Shown: piece by piece, positions 47,001 to 56,627 of the stretch
Position numbering within the stretch: position 1 is the first letter of the stretch
Layout of the letters: each line of letters begins with the position of its first letter
Translations under genes and position numbers: made by a program
Origin: Syntrophomonas sp.
GTDB lineage: Bacteria > Bacillota > Syntrophomonadia > Syntrophomonadales > Syntrophomonadaceae
Assembly (NCBI GenBank): GCA_016841875.1
Contig: JAENYG010000006.1
Coordinates: 1 to 64,000 of the forward strand
Direction of reading: 5' to 3'
DNA length: 64,000 bases
The notes under the pieces: generated by a model
What the model saw: only the letters and a program-made list of their open reading frames with translations
What the model was told of the DNA's origin: nothing
Databases searched by the model: none

Positions 47001-47801
47001 TTAAGGGAGGAAATACCCACCATTAACATCCAGCATGCAACCGGTCATATAGTTGGACATATCTGAACAGAGGTATATAATTGTTTCGGCGATGTCTTCG
47101 GGACGGCCAATACGTCCAACGGGAGCCGCGCTCTCAGGGTAAGGGTAACCCATTGTCATAGGTGACCAAATGAGGCCGGGGGCAATAGCGTTAATCAGAA
47201 TACCATCTGGTGCGCCATATTTGGAGCACCACTTGACAAGCCCGTGTACCCCTGCTTTGGCTGCCACGTAGTGAGGCCCCGATAATGCTCCGCCTATCCT
47301 CGCCGCCATTGAACTGAGGCAGATAATTCTTCCGCTCTTCTGCTCTTTCATGGTGTTCCACACCGCTTTGGTACACAGAAAAGTTCCGGTTAGATCAACG
47401 TTAATAACCTTATTCCATTCCTCCAGGGAAAGTATGTCAATAGGTGTCATAAGCAGTATTCCAGCGCTGTTTATAAGTATGTCAATGCGCCCAAATTTTT
47501 TTTTAGTAGCATTAACCAGATTGTTCACTTCTTCTTCTTGGGCGACATTACACTTTATATCAATGCAATCCGCACCGATTTTTTTCAATTCTTCCATAGT
47601 TTCTTCGCAGGCAGCAATATCAGATACTGTTACTTTTGCCCCTGCCCGAGCCAGGGCATAGCAAGCGGCTTGACCGAGTCCCCCTTTGGCCCCGGTAACA
47701 ATGGCTACTTTTCCCTTCAGGTTAATCGATCCGCTGACCGGTACGTTACAGCTATCAGGGATCTGAGGAATATTTGTTTGACTGCTTTCTATAGTCGACA
47801 T
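47001..47801 (-). CDS. Short-chain dehydrogenase (second SDR)
   Basis: The protein has 266 residues: TGAKGGLGQA cofactor site, NSAGIL, SSMAAR, catalytic YVAAK and APGLIWSPM. About 25 extra N-terminal residues precede the fold. AGGTATGAAAC lies before the ATG. It is the first gene after the spacer with sigma-54 elements, so the SDR operon is probably induced together with the thiolase read in the other direction. Confidence 0.84.
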   Translation of the reverse strand: MSTIESSQTNIPQIPDSCNVPVSGSINLKGKVAIVTGAKGGLGQAACYALARAGAKVTVSDIAACEETMEELKKIGADCIDIKCNVAQEEEVNNLVNATKKKFGRIDILINSAGILLMTPIDILSLEEWNKVINVDLTGTFLCTKAVWNTMKEQKSGRIICLSSMAARIGGALSGPHYVAAKAGVHGLVKWCSKYGAPDGILINAIAPGLIWSPMTMGYPYPESAAPVGRIGRPEDIAETIIYLCSDMSNYMTGCMLDVNGGYFLP

Positions 47802-47954
47802 GTTTCATACCTCCCATTATTTTGATCTAAATCATCGTTAATGCAAGCCTATTGACGTATCCCTCCCTTTAAAGCGTTTTTCTCCTGATCATGTCCGGTT
47901 CTACCTGGCATCCTTTGGTGCCTATGGATAAAGCAGACATCCCGTCCTTAATTT

Positions 47955-47973
47955 ATGCAAAAAACATGCCCCT
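47955..47973 (-). promoter_or_regulatory. Sigma-54 promoter toward SDR genes
   Basis: On the minus strand AGGGGCATGTTTTTTGCAT has GG and GC exactly 10 nt apart, with GGCATG and TTTTGCAT close to consensus. Predicted start of transcription lies about 145 nt before the first SDR gene. Confidence 0.6.
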
Positions 47974-48146
47974 GAACTGAATCATGAAACTGGGTCGGCA
48001 TGCTGTCAGTCTGATCAAAACCCGTGGCCCCCACCATGTGGCAATGATATGTGGATTCATAGATTAAGACCACTTCTGTGTCAAAAGTGAAACAATATTT
48101 ATTTTAACTATTTCAAAAATGACATGGTTAATCTTTTTGATAATTA

Positions 48147-48168
48147 TTGTGTACAAAAATTGTCACAA
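48147..48168. promoter_or_regulatory. Dyad, likely sigma-54 activator site
   Basis: TTGTG-N12-CACAA. Its sequence TGTGTA..AAAATTG..ACA agrees at 16 of 20 positions with the site at 63417-63434 read on the minus strand. It lies between the two divergent sigma-54 promoters. Confidence 0.45.
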
Positions 48169-48468
48169 ATCGACTCCTCTTTTCAACAAGGTCACAAAAG
48201 ATTATTCAGTACGCCCATAGTGAAGGGCATTCACCCTGGTTTATAGCCCGAATATTCTTAATGACAACCATTCCAAAGGCAAACCAAGGTGGATACTCAA
48301 CGAAAAGCTCCCTTACTTAATAAAGCATAGTAACTGATACCGTAATAAAAGTACTAAGGTTACGAGGAATAAAGACCCGTTTGATTTATTTCATCCTTTT
48401 CGTTATCACCTTGTAAGTAGACTTTTTACGTAATAACAAGGGCTTATGTGGATTTCCCCTTTAACTTA

Positions 48469-48486
48469 TTGGCATATCATTTGCAA
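48469..48486 (+). promoter_or_regulatory. Sigma-54 promoter before ferredoxin remnant and thiolase
   Basis: TTGGCATATCATTTGCAA has the GG-N10-GC spacing and is nearly identical to the hdr operon promoter (TTGGCATATTAATTGCAA). Transcription would start near 48496 and run through the ferredoxin remnant to the thiolase. Confidence 0.8.
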
Positions 48487-48517
48487 TAACAAACTTCATC
48501 ACAAAAAAGGGGGCGTA

Positions 48518-48694
48518 ATGGCTTATAAAATTGGAGCAGGATGTTTTGGTTGCGGTGCCTGGTTTGAAGAATATTCAGTTGAATCATAAAAATAGATCAA
48601 GCATTGACCCCCAATCCTGCTCGGTTGCGGTAAGTGCATCGAAGTTTGACCAATGCAGATCCCCCCAAAGCCAGGAATAAAGATTAGCCGGTAA
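48518..48694 (+). pseudogene. Decayed 2[4Fe-4S] ferredoxin gene
   Basis: An ATG with GGGGGC before it opens a frame reading MAYKIGAGCFGCGAWFEEYSVES, clearly the first cluster of a bacterial ferredoxin with its third and fourth cysteines changed to Trp (codon 15) and Tyr (codon 19). Stops follow at codons 24, 26 and 30. The second cluster is recognisable as GCGKCIEV-stop-PMQIPPKPGIKISR, where TGA (codon 44) stands for the last Cys. The first Cys of this cluster is found only in another frame (IDPQSC), implying compensating frameshifts. It once probably fed or drained electrons for the downstream pathway. Confidence 0.8.
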
Positions 48695-48857
48695 AATAAA
48701 CGTATTTAACTTCAGACAAGATCCACTATCTTAACATAATTGGTTAGTGACAAATGGTAAATAAAATGAATCAAAACGATTACGGTTGATACTTTAGATT
48801 ATTTGACTCAAGTATGATGGATCAAAAAAACCATAAATAACTAAGGAGGAATTTATA

Positions 48858-50087
48858 ATGATGAAAGAAGTAAACGAAGTAGTACTGGTAAGCGCCTGCA
48901 GGACGGCTATAGGTAAGTATGGTGGAGGTCTGGCTGACGTACCAGCCAATGAGTTGACTAAGATTGTTGGAACTGAAGCTATTAAACGTGCAGGCATTGA
49001 ACCGGCCATGGTGGATGAAATCGTATCCGGACTGTGCATGCATCACGGAAACGGCTCGCTGCCTCCCCGTATAGTGGCAATGGAAATAGGTATGGACAAA
49101 CGTTCAGGAGCTACCATGCTCAGCCAGAATTGTGCATCTGGTATGCGGGCCCTTGATATTGCGGCGATGAAGCTAATGCTCGGTGATACTCAGATTGCAT
49201 TAGTAACTGGAACTGAAAGTATGAGCCGGCCTCCTTATATACTTCCAGCTATGAGATGGGGAGCAAGAATGGGCGATACAAAAGCGGTAGACCCGATTCT
49301 TTCTGATGGTCTATTTTGCCAACTGGCTGGAAGCCATATGGGCGGAACTGCTGAAAATATTGCTGAATTATATGGCATTACCCGGGAAGAGTGTGATCAG
49401 GTGGCCGTGACCAGTCACATGCGTGCTGTTAGAGCAATTGATGAAGGCCGCTTCAAGGCTGAAATTATTCCTGTGGAATTAAAGACCAAAAAAGGAGTTA
49501 AAGTATTCGATACTGACGAACATCCCATACGAGGAGCCAGTATGGAAACAGTTGGCAAACTGCCTCCGGCTTTCAAAAAAGGCGGTGTAGTAACAGCCGC
49601 CAATGCGTCGGGCATGAATGATGCATCGGCGGCAGTAATTTTAATGACCAAGAAAAAGGCAGAAGAGTTAGGTATTAAGCCGTTGATGAAATTGATTACC
49701 GTCTGCACCGAAGGTGTAGAAGCAAGAGTTATGGGCCTGGGCCCGGCGGTGGCTATACCCAAAGCCCTAAAAATGGCAGGAATGACCTATGATCAGGTGG
49801 ATTATTGGGAAATAAATGAGGCTTTTGCACCCCAGGTAATAGGGGTTAAAAGGATGATAAAAGACGATTTTGGCATTGAACTGGATATGGGCGATATCAA
49901 TCGCCATGGTAATATCAACAACAACGGCTCTGGAATCGGCTTGGGACATCCGGTAGGCTGTACGGCTCTGCGTATCATTGTCAGTCTCTATTATGAATTA
50001 AAAAGGTTGGACAAAACCGTAGGCGGAGCTTCTCTTTGCGTAGGTGGCGGCCCGGCGATGGCTTCCCTTTGGACCCGGGATATATAA
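48858..50087 (+). CDS. Acetyl-CoA acetyltransferase (thiolase)
   Basis: The protein has 409 residues with all thiolase catalytic parts: nucleophile Cys in QNCASGMRAL (near residue 93), NEAFAPQ, GHPVGCTALR with the active-site His, and Cys in SLCVGGGPA. It cleaves 3-ketoacyl-CoA to acetyl-CoA, the last step of beta-oxidation, or condenses two acetyl-CoA. AAGGAGGA is 8 nt before the ATG. Expression is expected from the sigma-54 promoter at 48469, through the ferredoxin remnant. Confidence 0.95.
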   Translation: MMKEVNEVVLVSACRTAIGKYGGGLADVPANELTKIVGTEAIKRAGIEPAMVDEIVSGLCMHHGNGSLPPRIVAMEIGMDKRSGATMLSQNCASGMRALDIAAMKLMLGDTQIALVTGTESMSRPPYILPAMRWGARMGDTKAVDPILSDGLFCQLAGSHMGGTAENIAELYGITREECDQVAVTSHMRAVRAIDEGRFKAEIIPVELKTKKGVKVFDTDEHPIRGASMETVGKLPPAFKKGGVVTAANASGMNDASAAVILMTKKKAEELGIKPLMKLITVCTEGVEARVMGLGPAVAIPKALKMAGMTYDQVDYWEINEAFAPQVIGVKRMIKDDFGIELDMGDINRHGNINNNGSGIGLGHPVGCTALRIIVSLYYELKRLDKTVGGASLCVGGGPAMASLWTRDI

Positions 50088-50139
50088 CGGGATAAACCTT
50101 TCTCCCTTTTATTCGCGCAGTATGGTAAAACTAATAATT

Positions 50140-50176
50140 GAGGCTGTCCCAAATCTGATATTGGTGGGCCAGCCTC
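50140..50176 (+). terminator. Terminator after thiolase
   Basis: A stem of GAGGCTG-t-CCCA / TGGG-c-CAGCCTC is followed by TTATTATTT, 53 nt after the thiolase stop. It may also serve the convergent activator gene. Confidence 0.75.
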
Positions 50177-50249
50177 TTATTATTTCCAAGCAAATTGTTA
50201 TTAGATAATACATTTCATAGAGCTACAAACCTTTTGTTGCTGAGATTGT

Positions 50250-52229
50250 TTATTTATCCTTGTTTAATCTGCGATATAACGTACTTCTGGAAATCCCCAA
50301 TTCTTTGGCCACAAGATCTACATTGTTATATTTCTTAAGATAGTCTTTAATTACCCTGGATTCAATCGTTCTTGTATAGCTTTTTAGGTGCCTGCCTGGT
50401 CCTGACTGATCAAGCATCGTGGCGTTATTTTTCGCAATATGCTCAGGGAGAAGATCTAAAGTCAGAGTTCTATCATTAGCCAAATTAATACACCGTTCAA
50501 TGATATTCTGTAATTCCCGAATATTTCCTGGCCAATCGTATAAGGAACAGGCCATCACAAAATCATCATCAATCTCAAAAGCAGATATGCCCAAACGGGA
50601 TGAAATTCTTTTTACTATATAGTCAATTAAAAGGAGAATATCACCCCTACGCTCTTTTAATGGCGGCAGGGAAATTGAAACTACATTAAGTCTATAATAA
50701 AGGTCTTCACGGAAACTACCCTTTTCAACTTCTTTGGACAAATCTTTATTGGTTGCAGCAATTATCCTTACATTAATTGGTAGAGGAGTTTTCCCCCCGA
50801 CTCGGGTTACAGCCCTTTCTTCCAGTACCCTTAAAAGAGAAGTTTGCATATCTAATGGCATATCTCCGATTTCATCCAAAAACATCGTTCCACCATCAGC
50901 TAGCTCGAATTTTCCTGGATTACCTCCCTTTTTTGCCCCAGTGAAAGCTCCTTCCACATAGCCGAAAAGCTCACTTGCCAAAAGTTCGCGTGGGATAGCG
51001 GCGCAGTTGATAGCGATATAAGGTTGATCACCACGTCCGCTAGCATTGTGAATGGACTGGGCAAAAAGATCTTTTCCAGTACCGCTTTGACCTAAAAGCA
51101 AAACAGTAGAGTATGAGTTTGCTACTCGGTTTGCCGTTGCAATACAATTTAAAAATTTTTCATCTTCTCCTATCAATTCATTAAAAGTGATCGTTGCGTA
51201 ATTGCCTATGGTGCGTGCTACCAAATTCTTTATATGAGACATCTCCTGCATTATGAATATTTTACCAATAAACTTATTTTTAAAGCGAATGCATCGGCTG
51301 GTTAATGTAAATCTTATTATTCCAAAATCATTTTGCACATGAATGAATTCATCATTCACTTCTTCCTGCATCTTTATAACATTTAAAAGATCAGAAGGCT
51401 TACTGGCGGTACCAAAAGTATTAGCAAGCATTGAAAGTATGTTATGGCCTAACGGGTCTTCTTTAATTCTAAAAATATCCAGCGCTTTTTGATTTACGTG
51501 GGTGATACTCATTTTTTCATCAACGGCTATTATCCCGCTGGAGATTGATTCCATAATTAAAGTCTTATAATTACTTTCAATTTCAGCCTTATTCTTTAGT
51601 CTATTTGTAGCCATCTGCTTTTCTATGAATTTTACTAGGGCGGCTATCATACCCAAAGTGTGAGGATGCACCAACTTGTCATTCCCGGCAATAATTAAAC
51701 TTCCTATTGTTGCATTCGTGTCTGGATCATGTATGGGTGCTGCCGACATGGTATTATTCCTCAAGAAAACCAAGTAGTTTTCAGAAGGATGCAACTGATA
51801 CGGTTTATCTTCTATAACCGACAGAACTCCCGCATTGGTTCCCATTATATCTTCTGCCCAATTGCTTCCAGGAATCGCGTTTACAGATTTAGCTTGATTC
51901 AACGCCTCGTCATCACCAACTGTTTCCAGGATAATAAGATTACTCCCTTCCATTACCATGAGAATCACTTCAACTCCTACATCGTTTATTACTTCGTAAA
52001 ATTGCTGCATTACCGGAAGAGTGACCTCTATAAATTCCTGATATTTTATTCTCAGTTCTTTTAGTTCATTTTCAGATAAAATCGTAGTATTTCTTTTCTT
52101 AAAAGGATCTACTTTTTTCCTGCTGCGCTTCCATGATTCAAGTATTTCTGGACGAATATCATTGGGATCTATCTGTTTCCCGGAAATAAATCTCATTATA
52201 AGGTCATGCTTTTTATCGGAATCGTCCAT
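50250..52229 (-). CDS. GAF/PAS sigma-54-dependent activator
   Basis: The protein has 659 residues. The N-terminal 210 form an AcoR-type sensor region (WKRSRKKVDP, then a GAF-like stretch), followed by a PAS domain (ISSGIIAVDEKMSITHVNQKALDIF). The AAA+ domain has Walker A GQSGTGKD, sigma-contact loop GAFTGA and Walker B FLDEIGDMPLD; a Fis-type HTH ends the protein (LVAKELGISRSTLYRRLN). It probably senses a metabolite of the acyl-CoA pathway and opens the nearby sigma-54 promoters at 47955, 48469, 63107 and 63514. Its own gene has a sigma-54-like promoter. Confidence 0.9.
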   Translation of the reverse strand: MDDSDKKHDLIMRFISGKQIDPNDIRPEILESWKRSRKKVDPFKKRNTTILSENELKELRIKYQEFIEVTLPVMQQFYEVINDVGVEVILMVMEGSNLIILETVGDDEALNQAKSVNAIPGSNWAEDIMGTNAGVLSVIEDKPYQLHPSENYLVFLRNNTMSAAPIHDPDTNATIGSLIIAGNDKLVHPHTLGMIAALVKFIEKQMATNRLKNKAEIESNYKTLIMESISSGIIAVDEKMSITHVNQKALDIFRIKEDPLGHNILSMLANTFGTASKPSDLLNVIKMQEEVNDEFIHVQNDFGIIRFTLTSRCIRFKNKFIGKIFIMQEMSHIKNLVARTIGNYATITFNELIGEDEKFLNCIATANRVANSYSTVLLLGQSGTGKDLFAQSIHNASGRGDQPYIAINCAAIPRELLASELFGYVEGAFTGAKKGGNPGKFELADGGTMFLDEIGDMPLDMQTSLLRVLEERAVTRVGGKTPLPINVRIIAATNKDLSKEVEKGSFREDLYYRLNVVSISLPPLKERRGDILLLIDYIVKRISSRLGISAFEIDDDFVMACSLYDWPGNIRELQNIIERCINLANDRTLTLDLLPEHIAKNNATMLDQSGPGRHLKSYTRTIESRVIKDYLKKYNNVDLVAKELGISRSTLYRRLNKDK

Positions 52230-52330
52230 TATCTTTATCCCCCTTCCTTATTAATCAGAGTTCTCATGCTTTATATGTTGTTTAGCTTATCTTTTTTCAT
52301 CATACATGCGTATCCTTATCTTTTCAATGT

Positions 52331-52349
52331 ATGCACATTTCATGCCATC
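52331..52349 (-). promoter_or_regulatory. Possible sigma-54 promoter of activator gene
   Basis: On the minus strand ATGGCATGAAATGTGCAT has GG-N10-GC spacing. The -12 box is GTGCAT and not TTGCA, so it is weaker than the others. It lies about 105 nt before the activator start and could allow autoactivation. Confidence 0.45.
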
Positions 52350-52457
52350 GTTTTCAAAAACGTTGCTGTTCTAATGTTGTAAAAACTATAAGGAGAGTAA
52401 AATAATTAATGTTCCTCATATAACCTGCCTGTTAATTCAAATAGTCACGGTTATCTA

Positions 52458-53550
52458 TTGGGTAATAATTACAAAGCACTTTTGTTGGATTTCTCTCCTA
52501 ACTGCGTAATAGCGATAGATAGGAAACTGAATATTACCCATGTAAATCAGAGGGCAATTAATACCTTCAATTTCGAAAACAATATAATTGGCGAAAATGT
52601 TTTATCGGTTTTTACAAGTAGTTTGGGGATAGTAAAGAAGCAACGTGAACTTGCCGATATAATAAAAACTAATATTGATATAAACAATGAGTTCATTCAC
52701 CTGCAAACTATATCTGGGATGAAAAGGTATTTAGTAACAGCTCGTTGTATAAGTCTTAATGAAGAATTTATCGGTAAGATCCTTCTTATTCAGGAAATGT
52801 GTATTGATATTGGGAGAGAGCGGTACAGGAAAAGACTTATTTGCCCAGTCTATTCACAATGCAAGCAGACGAAGTAATCAACCCTATATTGCAATTAACT
52901 GTGCCGCAATACCTAGAGAGCTATTGGGTAGTGAATTATTTGGATACGAGGAAGGAGCCTTTACAGGCGCGAAAAAAGGTGGTAATCCTGGTAAATTTGA
53001 ATAGGCTGAAGGAGGAACTATCTTTCTCGATGAAATCGGAGAAATGCCTTTGGATATGCAAACGGCGTTGCTAAGAGCAATAGAAGAAAAGGCAGTAACC
53101 CGGATAGGGGGAAAAACGGCTTGCTCTGTGGCTGTTAGAATAATAGCAGCAACCAACAAAGACTTATTAAACCAAGTAGAAAAAGGCCACTTTCGCAATA
53201 ACCTCTACTACCGGCTAAATGTTATTACTATTAAATTACCACCATTAAGAGAAAGAAAAGGAGATATTCCTATATTAATAAAGAATCTCGTTAATAAAAT
53301 AGGTGAGCAATTGGACCATAGAATTAAAAATATAGATTCCGGCTTCTACATGGCGTGCTCATTGTTTAACTGGCCAGGTAACATTCGCCAATTGCAAAAT
53401 ACCATCGAGTTCTGTATCAATTTAGCCAAGTCTTCATATTTGGGTTTAGATCTATTACCAGAAGAAATTAGAAAAAACATTAACCTGCATGAAGAGCATA
53501 AATTAGACCCGACAAAAATAATGAAATCATATATTGTATCGCAAACTTAA
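52458..53550 (+). pseudogene. Broken paralogue of the sigma-54 activator
   Basis: Three pieces align in order with the intact activator on the other side of the spacer: a PAS domain (52458 to about 52800; CVIAIDRKLNITHVNQRAI), the start of the AAA+ domain ([20 protein letters not shown], then [12 protein letters not shown]), and its remainder (EMPLDMQTALLRAIEEKAVTRIGG). The N-terminal sensor is absent, about 45 residues between PAS and Walker A are deleted with a frameshift near 52800, a TAG at about 53001 interrupts FE-AEGGT, and the C-terminal HTH is missing after KSY. It is divergent from its paralogue, so it arose by local duplication or is the remnant of a second regulator. Confidence 0.85.
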
Positions 53551-53633
53551 TAAAAATTAAAACGATCGGGAACGAAGAATGTTTCATTATCAATGGGAAG
53601 GCATCAGTAGTATATAAGCTTCTTATTAATATC

Positions 53634-54020
53634 TTAGCCCTTGTTCATTAAACTTATGAGAATTCCTTTACCATCCCCTGTTAAGACCGTTTCATTATTT
53701 TGGTTTGTGCATTCATAGGAGGCCCATGCCTTAGTACGTTTAGCTGATTCTTCGATACGATCAAGACGTAATTTGCAGGTGATCATATCCCCGGCATAGA
53801 CGGCGCGCACAAAGTTGAAATTCATCTGGTTCCCCAAAAAATTAAGTTCTCCGCCAATTTCAGTTATTAAACTGGCTGTTAATAAACCCTGTACCATTAA
53901 TCTGCCCGATTCATCAGGTTCTTTGTGAACTGTCCCTGTATTATGTGTCAGTTCCCCAAATAGAATAATTTCCTCATTGGTAAAAGTTCTTTCCCGAGTT
54001 ATAGTATCTCCTGTTTCCAC
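53634..54020 (-). CDS. MaoC-like hotdog protein
   Basis: The protein has 128 residues. ELTHNTGTVHKEPDESGRLMVQGLLTASLI resembles the MaoC/R-hydratase segment in which Asp and His of D-x4-H act, but here the usual D-x-N-P-[IL]-H reads HNTGTVH, so hydratase activity is uncertain. It might be an (R)-enoyl-CoA hydratase, an FapR-like acyl-CoA binder or a thioesterase. GGAGGTAGC lies before the ATG. It is downstream of the flavoenzyme gene on the same strand. Confidence 0.7.
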   Translation of the reverse strand: METGDTITRERTFTNEEIILFGELTHNTGTVHKEPDESGRLMVQGLLTASLITEIGGELNFLGNQMNFNFVRAVYAGDMITCKLRLDRIEESAKRTKAWASYECTNQNNETVLTGDGKGILISLMNKG

Positions 54021-54168
54021 CGTGCTACCTCCTTATACCCCGACATTATTCAGGTGTATTAACATACTCCATCCTTGTTAGATTTAACCTCACTTGCTAT
54101 TAGTAACTCGCTGCCTATTCTACAAAAGGTAGGCAGTCACCCGTTTTAATTAAAATTACTGATTACTT

Positions 54169-56211
54169 TTAGATAGAAAAGCCAGCATCAAACCCTTCAC
54201 GTATGGAATCTACTAGGGTACGTACCTGTTTAGCGTCACCGATTAGACAAGTTGAAGGATATTCATCCTTTAACTCTTGATATAATGAGTTTTCTGAGCT
54301 AGAGCCAATGGCCAGGATCACATTATCACCTGCTATCAACTCTTCTTGTCCGTCTGCCCGAGTAACTACTACCCCTTCTGGGACTATAGATTTGGCCACA
54401 GTGGATGTCATTATTCTTACACCCATCTGTTTTAATTCCTTTAGGATAAACCACCGTGTAGAATTACCTAATCCTCTACCAGCAGTTTTATCCATTTCCA
54501 GTATTACAATCTCTTTAGTCCCATGTAGTGCCAAGCTTTTTATTGTTTCCACATTTTCCGCATCATTCAGCAGTAAAAACCGGATAGTATCGCTATCTAT
54601 AGTCCCCATATGGGCAATGTGGATTCCTACTTCACATCCGACCGCACCACCACCAAGTATAATTATCCGTCGGCCTATTTCAACTGATTCCATTAATATT
54701 TTACCCGCCTCGATTACATGTTCTCCTTTTATCCCCGGTATAGATGGTATAGTTGGATTTGCACCCGATGCAAAAATTATATACTCCGGAGCAAATTCTC
54801 GAATTTCGTCAGCCCTAACCTCTTTGTTCAATTCAACCTCAACTTCAAGCAGCGCTAAACTCTTTTCTAAATAATCTATAATGTTTAGCAAATCACCACG
54901 CCCGGGGACTGCCCCGGCTTTAAGTATTTGTCCGCCCAGCTTATCATTCTTTTCCCACAGCGTTACGGCATGTCCCCTCAATGCTGCAACACGGGCTGCT
55001 TCCATCCCTGCAGCCCCACCACCGATTACCAGAACCTTTTTGCGAACTTCAACTCGTACTAATTTAGTTTCATTTTCACGTCCTACCTGCGAATTAACCA
55101 TACAGGTAGCTTTTTTGCCCTGGAATATATTATCCAGACAGCCTTGATTACAGCCCACACATTTTCTGATTTCATAATAACGACCTTCTGCAATCTTCTT
55201 GGGAAGTTCTGGATCAGCCATAAGGCCACGAGCCATGCCGATCAAATCGGCTCTACCATTAACTAAAATCTCTTCGGCTAGAAATGGATCATTAATACGG
55301 TTGCAGGCTACTACAGGAACATTAACCGCAGGTTTAATCCCCTGTGCTAAGTATACAAATGCCCCGGGCGGCACATTCATAGTTATTTGAGGTACATTAG
55401 TTTCATGCCAACCACCGGTTACATTCAAAGCATCCGCACCAGCTTCCTCCAACAGTTGGGCATACCTTTTAGCATCTTCAATATTACTGCTTCCAGGAAC
55501 AAAATCATTGCCCCCCATTCTAACCATAATTGTAAAATCAGGTCCAACTGCCTGACGTATAGCCATTATAACTTCAACCGCAAATCTTGCCCTATTTTCA
55601 AAACTACCCCCATATTCGTCCGTTCTGAAATTTACAATAGGTGATAGAAATTGAGAAAGAAGATATCCCCCGCCGCCTATTACTTCCACCAAATCATACC
55701 CAGCCTCTTTCACCCGTCTGGCAGCAGCAGCAAATAACCCAATAGCTTCTTTTATATCACCAATGGTCATCTCTCGGGGAATAACTCCTGTTAACGAAGA
55801 TGGAACCGCAGACGCACTTATGGGCAGCCATTCCGACCTTTCGACGCGACCCAAATGCATTAACTGCGCACCAATTTTGGCTCCCTCTTCATGAACAGCT
55901 TTTACCAGTAACTTATGGCCTGGTATAAACTTATCATCTCCAAGCCCCATTTCTTCTACTAAGACTCTTCTTTTATCTATCTCTAATTCAGCATTAGCTT
56001 TAAGACTCCAATAACTTGGATATGGATCAATTACACACCCCCCAACTATAATCAGACTTACTCCGCCTCGAGCTCTTTCTCGATAATAATTAATGGCTTG
56101 ATCCTTTATATACCCACCTTCACAAAATCCCGTATGCATAGCAGGCATAATTATCCGGTTTTTTAAGTCAACTTTTCCAATTTTATATGGTTGTAATAAT
56201 TTCATCTCCAT
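54169..56211 (-). CDS. 2,4-dienoyl-CoA reductase-like flavoprotein (OYE family)
   Basis: The protein has 680 residues in three modules: an Old Yellow Enzyme FMN barrel (residues 1-340), an iron-sulfur cysteine set CVGCNQGC...C (near 350-372), and an FAD/NAD(P) reductase module (VLVIGGGAAGMEAARVA; second nucleotide site IILGGGAVGCEVG). This is the layout of bacterial FadH and trimethylamine dehydrogenase. The active-site stretch VEVIGGGGYLLSQFLSP resembles FadH (GSEGYL) more than ene-reductases with two histidines. It would reduce unsaturated acyl-CoA or act on a related enoate. NAD(P)H specificity is not evident. Confidence 0.87.
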   Translation of the reverse strand: MEMKLLQPYKIGKVDLKNRIIMPAMHTGFCEGGYIKDQAINYYRERARGGVSLIIVGGCVIDPYPSYWSLKANAELEIDKRRVLVEEMGLGDDKFIPGHKLLVKAVHEEGAKIGAQLMHLGRVERSEWLPISASAVPSSLTGVIPREMTIGDIKEAIGLFAAAARRVKEAGYDLVEVIGGGGYLLSQFLSPIVNFRTDEYGGSFENRARFAVEVIMAIRQAVGPDFTIMVRMGGNDFVPGSSNIEDAKRYAQLLEEAGADALNVTGGWHETNVPQITMNVPPGAFVYLAQGIKPAVNVPVVACNRINDPFLAEEILVNGRADLIGMARGLMADPELPKKIAEGRYYEIRKCVGCNQGCLDNIFQGKKATCMVNSQVGRENETKLVRVEVRKKVLVIGGGAAGMEAARVAALRGHAVTLWEKNDKLGGQILKAGAVPGRGDLLNIIDYLEKSLALLEVEVELNKEVRADEIREFAPEYIIFASGANPTIPSIPGIKGEHVIEAGKILMESVEIGRRIIILGGGAVGCEVGIHIAHMGTIDSDTIRFLLLNDAENVETIKSLALHGTKEIVILEMDKTAGRGLGNSTRWFILKELKQMGVRIMTSTVAKSIVPEGVVVTRADGQEELIAGDNVILAIGSSSENSLYQELKDEYPSTCLIGDAKQVRTLVDSIREGFDAGFSI

Positions 56212-56627
56212 ACCTCCATTAAGTTAAACGACTCTTAACCCTTTACTTCATAATTGATAATTAAAATATATCCATGTGCTTACCATTTCCAATCTATCTT
56301 TTCAAGGTTTCCCTTTCATTTTATACAGAATATAATCGCCCATTATGGTTTTAAAATAGTTAAATATGGTTTAGATTGTACTACATTTAAAACTCCGTCT
56401 TTCATCGTTTTAAGTCTGTTTTCGATTTTTAGCTATGCATACAGCACCAAGCTTGGTTTATTATAGAAAGAACTAATAGTTTTATTCCTGCAGTTATTTA
56501 CATCTTTGTCCAAAGTTATGTTTATAGTTGGACTTCTTTTCTATAAGCTAGTGGTAAGGTTACTGAATTTGACAAGGTGAATACTCCAATTATTTATTAA
56601 AGGCTCAAAAATCTTTAAAAAACCGAA
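56212..56627. other. AT-rich intergenic region
   Basis: No gene, repeat or convincing promoter was seen in this stretch between the CoA-transferase and the flavoenzyme gene. It is markedly AT-rich. A strict search for GG-N10-GC on the minus strand found no acceptable sigma-54 site. Confidence 0.4.

Larger units (their letters stand above)
47802..48857. other. 1-kb regulatory spacer with divergent sigma-54 promoters
   Basis: Outside the decayed ferredoxin gene (48518-48694) no gene is supported. The spacer holds a minus-strand sigma-54 promoter near 47955, a dyad at 48147-48168 and a plus-strand sigma-54 promoter at 48469. Several TGTCAC/GGTCAC-type words around 48160-48200 could be further activator sites. 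Confidence 0.6.

Noticed and set aside
47940-48070. Short minus-strand frame (about 38 codons, WWGP-containing) in the SDR spacer
   Set aside because: No ribosome site, odd composition, and it overlaps the better supported sigma-54 promoter.
48647-48649. In-frame TGA as selenocysteine in the ferredoxin remnant
   Set aside because: Other stops, frame changes and two lost cysteines show general decay, and no SECIS-like hairpin was seen after the TGA.
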